Shown here piece after piece: positions 9,101 to 19,992 of a DNA stretch of 64,000 nucleotides. Below the pieces are notes generated by a model. It searched no databases, was not told the DNA's origin, and was given only the letters and a program-made list of their open reading frames with translations. The translations under genes were made by a program, and so were the position numbers. The stretch comes from Streptomyces sp. CA-210063. GTDB taxonomy: Bacteria > Actinomycetota > Actinomycetes > Streptomycetales > Streptomycetaceae. The stretch lies in assembly GCF_024612015.1 (NCBI RefSeq), contig NZ_CP102512.1:9920001-9984000 (forward strand). The letters are read 5' to 3'. The first letter of the stretch is position 1; every line of letters begins with the position of its first letter.

Positions 9101-9552
9101 GTGCGCAGCCGCCGTCCGGCCGGAACGCGACGCTGCTCGGCCTCACTCTCCTCCAGGTGGGCACGGAGCCGGCGGGCGACCGGGTCGAAGTTCTTCCGCA
9201 TGTGCCGTACGTACAGGTACGCGGTCACCCCCATGACGGCGAACTGGGCCAGGCCGAGGGTCAGTCCCAGCGTCAGATGCCCGATCAGCCGCTGGTTCAT
9301 TACTCCTGGTACGAAACTCGACAGCAGGACGTACGTCAGGAATCCACCTACGGACAGCGAGGTCGCCCATACACCGAATCTGCGATATGCGGCGCTTATT
9401 GAACGAAATTCAGGGTGTGCGTGTATGGGCTGTCGGCTTGTCTGCGTGCGCCCCGCGCCGGATGCGGGAGAAGGGGAAAACGGATCACCTCCCTGGTTGG
9501 GCGGGGGAGGAAACGGGACGGAACTGTCGTACCGTGCCGTGTAGTTGGACAC
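9094..9552 (-). CDS. DUF485 family inner-membrane protein
   Basis: A 152-residue protein: a Pro-rich, Gln-rich N-terminal tail, then HPEFRSISAAYRRFGVWATSLSVGGFLTYVLL (the DUF485 signature), a second transmembrane helix (GLAQFAVMGVTAYLYVRHM) and a basic C-terminus. GTG at 9552 is chosen because GAGGG lies 8 nt upstream; a longer in-frame reading to 9612 lacks a ribosome site. It overlaps the symporter start, so the pair forms an operon. Its role in transport is not defined in the family. Confidence 0.75.
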   Translation of the reverse strand: MSNYTARYDSSVPFPPPPNQGGDPFSPSPASGAGRTQTSRQPIHAHPEFRSISAAYRRFGVWATSLSVGGFLTYVLLSSFVPGVMNQRLIGHLTLGLTLGLAQFAVMGVTAYLYVRHMRKNFDPVARRLRAHLEESEAEQRRVPAGRRLRTW

Positions 9553-9795
9553 AATGCACCCTCTTCGCTGCCTTATGTCTCGCAGTCGACCCGGTCCGGT
9601 CGCGGTGATCATCGCAGGGAATTCGACAATCGCGGGAGTCGAGCCACTGTGCGGAAACTGTGGGGGAGGAAGCGGAGTATGTCAGCAAGGCTCTTGAAGT
9701 ATCAACTGCGTTGAGGAGATGGATTTTGTGGATGTTTCGAGGGTGGCTGACATGCGGTGCGCAGCCATTGGCTGAGCAATGTTCTTGTCTTATGG

Positions 9796-10380
9796 TCATG
9801 CCCAGCGGTGCCCCCACTCGGGGCCCGTACGCGCCCACTCCTGTTCCCATTCGGCCAGCCGATGCCGGATGGCGACCCGGCGTACGACGAGATGCCCGAG
9901 CAGCACGATGCCGACGACGCCGCCCGTGGCACAGGTCCCCATGGACAGTGCGTGCTGCCAGACGGCGGTGTCGGTCGGCGGCGCCTGGACGCTGCGGCCC
10001 GCCGAGTCCAGCCAGACGTCGGCGCGGTCACCGCGGTCGGTGCCCGCCGGCACCCGAGCCTCGCCGGTCCGGGAGCCGCCGGCGGGCTCGGTCCAGCGGG
10101 CCTTCACCCAGTACATGGGCTGCTTGTCGCCGTGGGCCGTGGGCACCGGGTCCGGGGCGTTCTCGACGACCACGGCGCTGACCCGGTCGAGGGCGGCGCG
10201 CTCGGCCGCGGCATGCGCCCGCGCGTCCCCGTGGGCCCACCGGCCCACCGCGATCCCGGCCGCCGGGGCGCCGAGGACGAGGAGGAACACGACGAGCAGC
10301 ACCGTCCACGCCTCGACGACGTCCGAGCGCCGGCGCAGCGGATTGGGGCGCCAGCGCCATCCGAACATCTGGCCTCGCAT
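9796..10380 (-). CDS. Rv1733c-like two-TM membrane protein
   Basis: A 194-residue protein. A short Arg-rich N-terminus (MFGWRWRPNPLRRRSDVVEAW) leads into one transmembrane helix. A roughly 100-residue outside loop carries YWVKARWTEPAGG and TDRGDRADVWLDSAGR. A second helix and an Arg/Trp-rich tail follow. This is the layout of the actinobacterial Rv1733c family, whose function is unknown. ATG at 10380 is preferred because GGGAGGGCGAG sits directly upstream. Confidence 0.75.
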   Translation of the reverse strand: MRGQMFGWRWRPNPLRRRSDVVEAWTVLLVVFLLVLGAPAAGIAVGRWAHGDARAHAAAERAALDRVSAVVVENAPDPVPTAHGDKQPMYWVKARWTEPAGGSRTGEARVPAGTDRGDRADVWLDSAGRSVQAPPTDTAVWQHALSMGTCATGGVVGIVLLGHLVVRRVAIRHRLAEWEQEWARTGPEWGHRWA

Positions 10381-10536
10381 CTCGCCCTCCCTCACCGGCG
10401 TGGTCCTCCTGTACGAGAACCCCGGTTAGGACTGGTCCGCACTTCCGGTGTACCCGAAAGAGGACGCGATGGCATGGTTTGCGCCAGAAATCATGGAAGT
10501 GCGAACCAGCGGGGCGCGCTGTCCGGGCCGGACGTG

Positions 10537-11299
10537 TCAGCCGAACCGCTCGATACGGATACGGTGCACCGGCTGCCCGGCCTCGACCAGCAGCCGTGAG
10601 GCGTGCTCGGCGAACGCGTTGGAGCCGCACACATAGGCCTCCCATCCGCCCGGCGGCCGCTCGGCCAGCAGCGGCGCCACGTGCTCCGCCGACAGCCGGC
10701 CCACCGGCACCCCGTCGGGCGCCCGGCGCGTGAACACGGCGGTGGTCTCCGCGCCGTACTCCGCCGCGTAGATCAGCTCCTCGGGCCCACGCGCGGACAC
10801 CAGCAGCCGCAGGGGTACGTCGAGGCCGCGCGCCCGGTGGTGGCGGATCATCGACATCAGCGGTACGACACCCGAGCCGGCCCCGACCAGCAGCGCCGGC
10901 CGGTCCCCGGGCCAGGCGAAGAAACCGCTGAGCGGGCCCCGCACCGCCACCTCGTCACCGGGCCGGGCCTCGGTGTGGAACCACCCGGAGACCTCACCGC
11001 CCTCGACGTGGTCCAGGGTCAGCTCGATGTGCCCGGCGTCGTCGGGCGGGGACGCCAGCGAGTAGTGGCGCTGCGCCGTGTAGCCGTCCCCGGCGGTCAA
11101 CCGCAGCATCAGATGCTGTCCGGGCAGATGCCCCGCCCACCCGGGCACCGCGAACCGGAACGTGGCCACGGATGGCGTCTCCCGCCGGATCTCCGTCAGC
11201 GTCGCCGTCTGCCAGACCGCCGCCGCCCGGTCGCTCACGGCGATGCGCCCGGGTACGGCGAAGCGCGTGGGCGGCGTGAAACCTCCAGTGGTCGCTGTC

Positions 11300-11307
<8 letters not shown>
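10537..11307 (-). CDS. FAD/NAD(P)-binding ferredoxin-reductase-type oxidoreductase
   Basis: A 256-residue reductase of the ferredoxin-NADP reductase superfamily. The FAD-binding motif RHYSLAS lies in the N-terminal barrel, GAGSGVVPLMSMIRHH is the nucleotide-binding loop and the C-terminal YVCGSNAF closes the NAD domain. It lacks a 2Fe-2S domain. It begins inside the end of the sulfite-oxidase-like gene (8-nt overlap), so it is very probably the electron-transfer partner of that molybdoenzyme. Confidence 0.82.
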
Positions 11308-11905
<598 letters not shown>

Positions 11906-12116
11906 GGGGGTCCAACGTGACGGCGGTGATGGCTGAGTCGTACAACCGTACGTGGCGGTGAACCACGCTCCGCGCCCGGGGCGGTCGGCGGTCATCACGC
12001 CCGTAGGGAATTCCCGGCACCTCGAGAACGGCGCCCCCTACGATCTTCCCGGCACCTGAAGCCGAAGCCGGTCGGATACGGCCGGTGACCTGACAGCAGC
12101 GGAGGAGAGCGGGAGC

Positions 12117-12842
12117 ATGGCCGAGTACGTGAGCGACATCGAGGGCACGGGCACCGCGCCGCACGTCCTCGACAACCCCACGCTCGCCTCCCTCACCGGA
12201 CCGCACGCCCACTTCGCCGAGAAGCGCGGCCGGGTACTGCGCTATCCCGTCGAGGTGTCGCCGTGGCTCGCCCTGCCCGACGAGCCCGACGCCGTCGACT
12301 GGACGGACCTGGCGGCGATGGCGGGCCCCGGCGGGGAGTTCGCGGTCGCGGCCTACGAGGGGCGCTTCCCCGCCGACTGGGAGATCACCTTCGACCTGGA
12401 GGGCGTCCTGCTCGTCGACGACGGTGTCGCCGCCGCGCCGGACGAGGAGGCCGTACGGCTCGGCCCGGCCGATGTGCCCGAGGCGCTCGACCTGGTCGAA
12501 CGCACGCGACCCGGCCCCTTCCTGCCGCGCACGATCGAACTCGGCACCTACCTCGGCATACGCCGGGGCGGCGCCCTTGCCGCGATGGCCGGCGAGCGGT
12601 TGCACCCACCCGGCTGGACCGAGATCAGCGCGGTCTGTACCGACCCGGCGTTCCGCGGCGAGGGCCTCGCCACCCGGCTGGTCCACGCCGTCGCCCACGG
12701 CATCCGCGAGCGCGGCGAAATCCCCTTCCTGCAGGCCGCCGCGGCCAACACGGGGGCCGTCCGGCTGTACGAGTCGCTGGGCTTCCGGCTGCGCGGCACC
12801 ACCCGGTTCACGGGGGCCCGCATACCCGTGGACCTGCCATGA
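12117..12842 (+). CDS. GNAT family N-acetyltransferase
   Basis: A 241-residue protein with a C-terminal GNAT fold. ISAVCTDPAFRGEGLATRLVHAVAHGIRERG is motif A with the acetyl-CoA loop (R-x-x-G-x-G/A type), and AANTGAVRLYESLGFRL is motif B. The N-terminal third is family-specific and resembles FR47-like acetyltransferases. GGAGGAGAGCGGGAGC precedes the ATG. The substrate is unknown. Confidence 0.82.
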   Translation: MAEYVSDIEGTGTAPHVLDNPTLASLTGPHAHFAEKRGRVLRYPVEVSPWLALPDEPDAVDWTDLAAMAGPGGEFAVAAYEGRFPADWEITFDLEGVLLVDDGVAAAPDEEAVRLGPADVPEALDLVERTRPGPFLPRTIELGTYLGIRRGGALAAMAGERLHPPGWTEISAVCTDPAFRGEGLATRLVHAVAHGIRERGEIPFLQAAAANTGAVRLYESLGFRLRGTTRFTGARIPVDLP

Positions 12843-12896
12843 CCATGCGGTAAGGTGACCGGGCCAGTCGCCACGTGGACCGAGGAGGTGAGACCC

Positions 12897-12956
12897 ATTA
12901 CCGCTGTGTCAGGTCGGGTGCTCTCATCTCAACGCGTCGCGGTGTACCGCCGATAG
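12897..12956 (+). CDS. possible 19-residue leader peptide with AUU (or GUG) start
   Basis: GGAGGTG (12884-12890) is a near-perfect anti-Shine-Dalgarno. Eight nt after GGAGG an ATT codon opens a 20-codon frame ending at TAG (12956), reading ITAVSGRVLSSQRVAVYRR. A GTG at 12888 is in the same frame but overlaps the ribosome site. No ATG fits. A hairpin hiding the ribosome site of the methyltransferase gene follows, so the ORF may act as a translational attenuator. AUU starts are known for infC; use here is inferred only from spacing. Confidence 0.35.
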   Translation: MTAVSGRVLSSQRVAVYRR

Positions 12957-12965
12957 GCCCACCGC

Positions 12966-12997
12966 GGGAGCGCCCTTCGGCCCACCGAAAGGCTCTC
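12966..12997 (+). promoter_or_regulatory. hairpin covering the ribosome site of the PrmC-like gene
   Basis: TTCGG (12976-12980) pairs with CCGAA (12985-12989) around a CCCA loop, and the stem extends outward with bulges through GAG and CTC. The only purine-rich ribosome site for the ATG at 13005 (GAAAGG) lies in the 3' arm. With the leader ORF ending 10 nt earlier, the arrangement suggests attenuation. Confidence 0.35.
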
Positions 12998-13004
12998 GGC
13001 TCTC

Positions 13005-13781
13005 ATGCCACTTCTTTCCACCACCTCTGTCGTCACGGCACTTCGCGCCGCCGGCTGCGTCTTCGCCGAGGACGAGGCGGAGTTGATCCTCACCACCGCG
13101 CGCACCCCGGACGAGGCCGCCGCCATGGTCGACCGGCGCGTCGCGGGCCTGCCCCTCGAACTCGTCCTCGGCTGGGCTGAGTTCGCGGGCCTGCGCATCA
13201 CCGTGGAACCCGGTGTGTTCGTTCCCCGCCGCCGCACCGAGTTCCTCGTCGAGCGGGCCCTCGCCACGGTCCCCGGCGCCCGCGTCGTCGTCGACCTCTG
13301 CTGCGGCTCCGGCGCGGTGGGCGCCGCCCTGGCCGCGTCGCTCGACGGAGCCGAACTCCACGCCGCCGACATCGACCCGGCGGCGGTCCGCTGTGCCCGC
13401 CGCAACATCGCGCCGCACGGCGGCCACGCCCACGAGGGCGACCTCTTCGCGGCGCTGCCCGCCCGGCTGCGGGGCCACGTCGACATCCTCGCGGCGAACG
13501 TGCCGTACGTCCCCACCGGCGAGGTCCCGCTCCTGCCGAGCGAGGCCCGCGACCATGAACCGCTCGTCGCCCTCGACGGCGGCAGGGACGGCCTCGACGT
13601 CCTGCGCAGGGTCGCCGCCGAGGCCCCCGAGTGGCTCGCCCCGGGCGGCTGCCTGCTCGTCGAGACGAGCGAACGCCAGGCCTCGCACGCCCTCGACGCC
13701 CTGCGCCGCTCCGGCCTCACCGCGCACGCGGCCGTCCCGGAGGAGAGATACGCCCACGTGGTGATCGGCACCCGGCCCTGA
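13005..13781 (+). CDS. PrmC/HemK-like protein N5-glutamine methyltransferase
   Basis: A 258-residue SAM methyltransferase. It has the HemK-type layout: a helical N-terminal domain, the PGVFVPRRRTEFLVERAL segment, motif I VVDLCCGSGAVGAAL, motif II HAADIDPAAV and the catalytic NPPY-type loop as AANVPYVPTGEV. The first Pro of NPPY is replaced by Val, a change seen in the actinobacterial putative-protein-glutamine methyltransferase subfamily rather than in release-factor PrmC itself. The protein substrate is unclear. A leader ORF and hairpin precede the gene. Confidence 0.78.
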   Translation: MPLLSTTSVVTALRAAGCVFAEDEAELILTTARTPDEAAAMVDRRVAGLPLELVLGWAEFAGLRITVEPGVFVPRRRTEFLVERALATVPGARVVVDLCCGSGAVGAALAASLDGAELHAADIDPAAVRCARRNIAPHGGHAHEGDLFAALPARLRGHVDILAANVPYVPTGEVPLLPSEARDHEPLVALDGGRDGLDVLRRVAAEAPEWLAPGGCLLVETSERQASHALDALRRSGLTAHAAVPEERYAHVVIGTRP

Positions 13782-13831
13782 GATCGGGGCCAAGGCGCTG
13801 AGGGACATGCCGAGGCTTCCACTCGCCTTGA

Positions 13832-15940
<2,109 letters not shown>

Positions 15941-15999
15941 GAGGCCGGGCGGGGGCTCGGCGCGGGCTTCGGCGCCGTGGGCCTTCCTAGGATGAGCCC

Positions 16000-16575
16000 A
16001 TGTCACTCCCGCACGCGATCCTCACCGCCCTGCTCGAAAAGCCCTCCTCGGGCCTGGAGCTGACCCGGCGGTTCGACCGGTCGATCGGCTACTTCTGGTC
16101 GGCGACGCACCAGCAGATCTATCGCGAGCTGGGAAAACTTCAGGCGCAGGGCCACATCAGGGCCCTGCCGAGCGAGGCTCCGACGCGGGGCCAGAAGAAG
16201 AGCTACGAGGTCCTGCCGGCCGGCCGTGACGAACTGGCCCGCTGGACCTCCTCGCCCCAGGACCCCAAGCCGTGGCGTGACGCCCTGTTCGTACGGCTGC
16301 GCGCCGCGGCGGTGGTCGGCACGACCGGTCTTGAGGACGACCTGCGCCGCCATCTGGTCCTGCACCGGCGGCAGTTGGCCGAGTACGAGGAGATCGAGAA
16401 GCGGGACTTCGGACCCGGCCGGGACACGGCTCAGGACCGGCTCCAGCATCTGATCCTGCGGGCCGGCATCGACCTGGAGACCTTCTGGACCCAGTGGCTG
16501 GCCAACGCCCTGGAGGAGTTCGAGCGGCTGCCGGGGGACACCGGTGGCCGCGCGGAGCGTTCGGGGAGCGAGTAG
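16000..16575 (+). CDS. PadR family transcriptional regulator
   Basis: A 191-residue repressor. The N-terminal winged helix reads HAILTALLEKPSSGLELTRRFDRSIGYFWSATHQQIYRELGKLQAQGHI, with the G-Y-FW-x-x-x-x-x-QIY-x-EL signature of PadR. The C-terminal Vir/AphA-like part has the DDLRRHLVLHRRQLAEYEEIEK coiled region. It is co-directional with the dienoyl-CoA reductase and probably binds the palindrome in front of that operon, possibly released by an aromatic or acyl ligand. Confidence 0.88.
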   Translation: MSLPHAILTALLEKPSSGLELTRRFDRSIGYFWSATHQQIYRELGKLQAQGHIRALPSEAPTRGQKKSYEVLPAGRDELARWTSSPQDPKPWRDALFVRLRAAAVVGTTGLEDDLRRHLVLHRRQLAEYEEIEKRDFGPGRDTAQDRLQHLILRAGIDLETFWTQWLANALEEFERLPGDTGGRAERSGSE

Positions 16576-16614
16576 GCGGCCGTCCGTGTCACACGGCGAC
16601 CGCCCACGCGTGGC

Positions 16615-17163
16615 TCACAGCCGGTGCGGCTTGGCGCGCCGGCGCAGGTACCAGACCGCGGCCACCGTGCCGGCGGCCACCAGTGCCCCGCCGCCCACGA
16701 GGGTGGCGGTGCCGTACTCCTGGGTGGCACCGCCGACGCCGCCCATGACGCCCAGGGAGGGCGAGGCGGTCGAGGGCGAGGCGGTCGTGGAGATGGTGGG
16801 GGTGGCGGCGGTGACGATGACCGACTGGGTGCCCGCCGTGTTCCCGTCCCTGCACACCACGATCACGGTGTACGTGCCGGGGAGCACGTTCGACCAGGCC
16901 GCGGACTGGGTGGTGCTCGTGCCGGTGAGCGTCGCCTGACGCCCCTGGGAGAAGTTCGCCTGCCCGTTGGAGAGCAGTGAGGCGTTGCCGAACACGCCGT
17001 TGGTGCTGTTGGGGCAATCGCTGGTGGTGACCGTGACCGAGGATCCCGTGGTGCTCACCGAGATCCCCGTGGTGACGGCGGCGGCCGGCGCGGTCAGGGC
17101 GATCGGCAGCGCGGCGGCGGCCACCGTCAGGCCGGAGCGGAGGAGTATCTGAGACGTACGCAT
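16615..17163 (-). CDS. secreted, C-terminally membrane-anchored surface protein
   Basis: A 182-residue protein. MRTSQILLRSGLTVAAAALPIALTAPAAA is a Sec signal peptide. The mature part is Thr/Ser-rich with two Cys residues (TSDCPNS and VVCRDG) and strand-like repeats ending in PGTYTVIVVCRD, resembling a small beta-sandwich. A Thr/Ser/Pro linker, one transmembrane helix (LVGGGALVAAGTVAAVWYL) and a basic tail RRRAKPHRL end it. It is not a classical LPXTG sortase substrate. GGAGGG is 10 nt before the ATG. No specific function can be given. Confidence 0.75.
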   Translation of the reverse strand: MRTSQILLRSGLTVAAAALPIALTAPAAAVTTGISVSTTGSSVTVTTSDCPNSTNGVFGNASLLSNGQANFSQGRQATLTGTSTTQSAAWSNVLPGTYTVIVVCRDGNTAGTQSVIVTAATPTISTTASPSTASPSLGVMGGVGGATQEYGTATLVGGGALVAAGTVAAVWYLRRRAKPHRL

Positions 17164-17330
17164 GGGGTCTGCCCTCCAGCGGCACGGTTGGCGGCATCCC
17201 TTGCGCCGCCGAGGATCGGGAGACCCGTGCTGCCTGAGGGTGAGCCAACGTGCCCTTCGCCCCGCCCGCATGCGGACCGCCCCCGGGCAGGTGACGGATT
17301 CCGCCGTGCGGGGGACCTGGCTCACCCGGC

Positions 17331-17380
17331 GGCGGCCGACCGCGCTCACCCGGCGGTGGTCGACCCGGCTCACCCGGCGG
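17331..17380. repeat. three copies of CTCACCCGGCGG at the FN3 gene 3' end
   Basis: CTCACCCGGCGG occurs at 17331-17342, 17345-17356 and 17369-17380, the last copy holding the stop codon of the FN3 lipoprotein gene. The upstream copies look like slipped duplications of the gene's last codons and bring extra stop-like triplets. Confidence 0.6.
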
Positions 17381-18350
17381 TCGTCACCGTCCGTTCCGCC
17401 GAGAGTCCGCCCCAGCTCCCGTCCGGCAGCTTCGCCCGGATCCGCACCCGGTACGCCACCCCGGCCTCCCGGCCCACGTAGAAGCTGTACGTGGCTCGGC
17501 CCCGGGGCGGGGTCCCGCCCCAGACGAGCGTGGTCGCAGGCCGCCCGTCGAGCTGGATCTCGTACTCCGTGATCACACCGTCGGCACGCGGCGGCACCCA
17601 GGACAGCTCGATGGAGTACGCCCCGTCGGCCCGGCGCATGCCGGCGCGGAACCCGGTGGGCGCGGTGCCCCGCCCGTCGTCCGCCCCCGGCGCGGTGGTG
17701 AGCCGTACCGCCCGGCTCACGGGCGAGACGTTGTCCGCCGCGTCCCGCGCCCGCACGGTGAAGGAGTACCGGGTGCCGGGCCGCAACCCCGTGACCACGG
17801 CCGCCGTCTGCGCCCCACCCACACTGTGGATCTTCGAACCGCCCTGCAGGATGTCGTACGACACCACGCCCCGGTCGTCCGTCGACCGCCCCCAGGACAG
17901 CTGGACCGCCTTGCTCCCGACCACCTTTCCGCCGAGGCGCCCCGGCCGGCTCGGGGTCCGCCGGTCGGCCGGCGCGGCGGCGGGTGTCGTGGCGCGGACC
18001 TCCGCGCTGGGCGGCCCGAGATCCCCGGCGGCGCCACGGGCCCGGACCGTGAACACGTACGTGGTGGACGGTTCGAGCCGGGTGATGTCCACCATGTGCT
18101 CGCCGCCCGGCACGTCCTTCACCTTCGTCCGGCCCCGGTACACCTCGTATCCGGCGATCTCCGGCTCACCGGACGCCCGGTTCCACATGACGTGCACGCT
18201 GGTGGCGCTGCCCGCGGCGGCGGTGACGCCGGGCGGGGCCGGAGGCGGACGGCGACCGGGGCTCTCGTCCATGCCGCAGGCGGCCGTGAGGAGCAGTGAG
18301 CCGCAGAGCAACGGCACCAGGGCGAGTGCCGGGATGGGAACGCCTCGCAC
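17370..18350 (-). CDS. lipoprotein with three fibronectin type III domains
   Basis: A 326-residue lipoprotein. The signal peptide ends in the lipobox LTAAC. Three FN3 repeats follow, recognisable by W-x-R/P early strands, Y-E-V-Y or Y-D-I-L middle strands and the end motif T-x-Y-x-FTVRA-x-D/G-A at about residues 45-140, 155-235 and 245-325. Such domains bind polysaccharide or proteins at the cell surface. No catalytic module is attached. The GTG start has GAGGGGG upstream. The 3' end runs into a short direct-repeat tract. Confidence 0.8.
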   Translation of the reverse strand: MRGVPIPALALVPLLCGSLLLTAACGMDESPGRRPPPAPPGVTAAAGSATSVHVMWNRASGEPEIAGYEVYRGRTKVKDVPGGEHMVDITRLEPSTTYVFTVRARGAAGDLGPPSAEVRATTPAAAPADRRTPSRPGRLGGKVVGSKAVQLSWGRSTDDRGVVSYDILQGGSKIHSVGGAQTAAVVTGLRPGTRYSFTVRARDAADNVSPVSRAVRLTTAPGADDGRGTAPTGFRAGMRRADGAYSIELSWVPPRADGVITEYEIQLDGRPATTLVWGGTPPRGRATYSFYVGREAGVAYRVRIRAKLPDGSWGGLSAERTVTTAG

Positions 18351-18801
18351 GATGCTGCCCCCTCGGACGTCGAACCACGGCGGGATTGGTCTGTACCTGT
18401 CTCCATGTATGACATGCCTGACGCGGTCACATCAAGGGTTGCGTCCTGAGTACATGTGCGCCGCGCGGATGCTCGCCGCGATCCCCGCGGTGGCCCCGGC
18501 GCGGTTCACGGCACTGCGCGCGGCACTGCGCACGGCTACGTATGCTGGTGCCCTGATACGGCGTGAACTCTCTTGCGCAGCAGGTCAGTTCACGCCGTAC
18601 GGCGCGGGCCGCTGTCGTCGCCGATCCCGCGCCGCCGAGAGCGGCCGAGCGGCCGGGGCCGAGTTCGGCCCGGGCCCTCGGCCGCGCACCCGCGAGGCGG
18701 GCGCCGTGATCCGTCCGGCCCCCTCCCGGTGGCCGACCTCTCCTGCCCGCACGAACTTGGGGTGAGTGTCCGCCATGTCCCCCAGGAGAGGGTTCCCCAT
18801 C
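18351..18801. other. 451-bp divergent intergenic region, no gene supported
   Basis: The region separates the FN3 lipoprotein (minus) from the chitosanase (plus). It holds two adjacent GGCACTGCGC repeats near 18510-18535, a TATGCT sequence at 18541 that could be a -10 box, and a 13-bp inverted repeat listed separately. No ORF here has a ribosome site or recognisable protein sequence. Confidence 0.6.
18557..18599. promoter_or_regulatory. 13-bp perfect inverted repeat before the chitosanase gene
   Basis: TACGGCGTGAACT (18557-18569) and AGTTCACGCCGTA (18587-18599) are perfect inverse copies with a 17-nt loop. They could form a leader hairpin in the chitosanase mRNA, a terminator, or two half sites for a regulator about three helical turns apart. 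Confidence 0.5.
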
Positions 18802-19485
18802 GTGCGTGTCCGCTCCTTGATGCCGGCCGCCGTCGGCGCCGCCCTGCTGGCCCCCGTCGCCCTGCCCGCCCTCGCCCACCCGCAGCAGTTCCTCCAGCGT
18901 GAGGGCAGCGTGACCGCCGCCGACCTGCTGGCGAGGGTGCGCGGGTGCGTTCGGGTGTCGGAGGGGCTCTACCGCAGCGACGCCGGCACCCCCGCGGTCG
19001 TCCCCGTCTGCGGTCTCGACGGCGCGGTGTTCTGGAAGGCGGACATGGACATCGACTGCGACGGCCGGCCGAGCCCGCGCTGCAACCCCGACACCGACCC
19101 GTGGTTCCAGCCCACGACTTCCTTCCGGCAGTCCGACGGACGGTATCTCCGCTCCGAGACCCTGCCGTTCATCGTCGTGCCCACCCCGAGTCGCACCTGG
19201 GACTACCGCGTCCACGGCATCAAGGGCGGTTCGGTCGCCGCCGTCGTCTACGAGGGCCGGATCCAGTACGCCGTCGTCGGTGACACCGGCCCCAAGAACA
19301 TCATCGGCGAGGCCTCGTACGCCACGGCCGAGGCCCTCGGCATCCGCCCCGACCCGCGCAGCGGCGGCACCGCCTCCGGCGTCACCTACATCGTCTTCGA
19401 GGACTCCCGGGTGAGCCCGATCGAGGACCAGGAGGCGGCGGTGGAGCAAGGGGAGGAACTGGCGCGGAAGTTGGTGCAGGGCTAG
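18802..19485 (+). CDS. secreted GH75 chitosanase
   Basis: A 227-residue extracellular enzyme: VRVRSLMPAAVGAALLAPVALPALA is a Sec signal peptide, then a family 75 catalytic domain. The family landmarks are VFWKADMDIDCDG (the presumed catalytic Asp/Glu region), the RCNPDTDPWFQPTTSF block and the late GDTGPKNIIGEASYATAEALG segment. It hydrolyses chitosan outside the cell. GTG at 18802 is chosen because GGAGAGGG lies about 10 nt upstream; the ATG at 18775 lacks a site. Confidence 0.82.
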   Translation: MRVRSLMPAAVGAALLAPVALPALAHPQQFLQREGSVTAADLLARVRGCVRVSEGLYRSDAGTPAVVPVCGLDGAVFWKADMDIDCDGRPSPRCNPDTDPWFQPTTSFRQSDGRYLRSETLPFIVVPTPSRTWDYRVHGIKGGSVAAVVYEGRIQYAVVGDTGPKNIIGEASYATAEALGIRPDPRSGGTASGVTYIVFEDSRVSPIEDQEAAVEQGEELARKLVQG

Positions 19486-19521
19486 CGATACGTTGCGGGG
19501 AGGCGAGCTGAACATGCCTGC

Positions 19522-19554
19522 GGGGCCCGCCGCCTGAGGGAGTGGCAGGGCCCC
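19522..19554. terminator. hairpin between convergent chitosanase and dha genes
   Basis: GGGGCCC (19522-19528) pairs with GGGCCCC (19548-19554) around a 19-nt loop, between the convergent chitosanase and dhaM stops. It probably ends both transcripts. Confidence 0.5.
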
Positions 19555-19581
19555 TCACCCAAGAGGCACTTGCTCGGCGGG

Positions 19582-19992
19582 TCACTCCTTCCGATACGCG
19601 TACGCGTCCGAAGCCGCGCTCGCCACCGCCGCGAGGTCCGCGCCCGTCGAGGCCGTGACGACCGCGGCGACGGCGCCCTCGACGAACGGGGCGTCGACCA
19701 GGCGGGTGTGGGCGGGGAGTTCGTCGCCCTCGGCGAGGAGGGCCTTCACGGTGAGGACCGCGCTGCCGAGGTCCGTGAGGACCGCCACCCCGGCGCCGCG
19801 GTCGACGGAGGCGGCCGCCGCCGAGATCAGTTCGGCGCTGGTGCCCAGGCCGCCGTCCTCGGTGCCGCCCGCCGGGGCGACGGGAACGGTGGCGCCCGCA
19901 CCCGCCAGCCCCTGCGCCAACTCGGCGACCGAGGCGGCGACGGCGGCGCTGTGGGACACCAGCACGATGCCGACGAGCTTCTCGTCAGACAT
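19582..19992 (-). CDS. dhaM: DhaM, PTS-type phosphotransferase subunit of dihydroxyacetone kinase
   Basis: A 136-residue EIIA-mannose-like domain. LVGIVLVSHSAAVA carries the phospho-accepting His in the first strand-loop, and VAVLTDLGSAVLTVKAL is the second signature. It passes phosphate from HPr to the ADP bound in DhaL. It contains only the EIIA domain, without fused HPr/EI parts, as in other actinomycetes. It overlaps the end of dhaL by 8 nt. Confidence 0.88.
   Translation of the reverse strand: MSDEKLVGIVLVSHSAAVAASVAELAQGLAGAGATVPVAPAGGTEDGGLGTSAELISAAAASVDRGAGVAVLTDLGSAVLTVKALLAEGDELPAHTRLVDAPFVEGAVAAVVTASTGADLAAVASAASDAYAYRKE

Noticed and set aside
7424..9544. A 706-codon plus-strand frame across the symporter and DUF485 genes
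   Set aside because: Rich in Gly, His, Gln and Arg, with no domain. The minus-strand symporter has clear transmembrane helices and family motifs.
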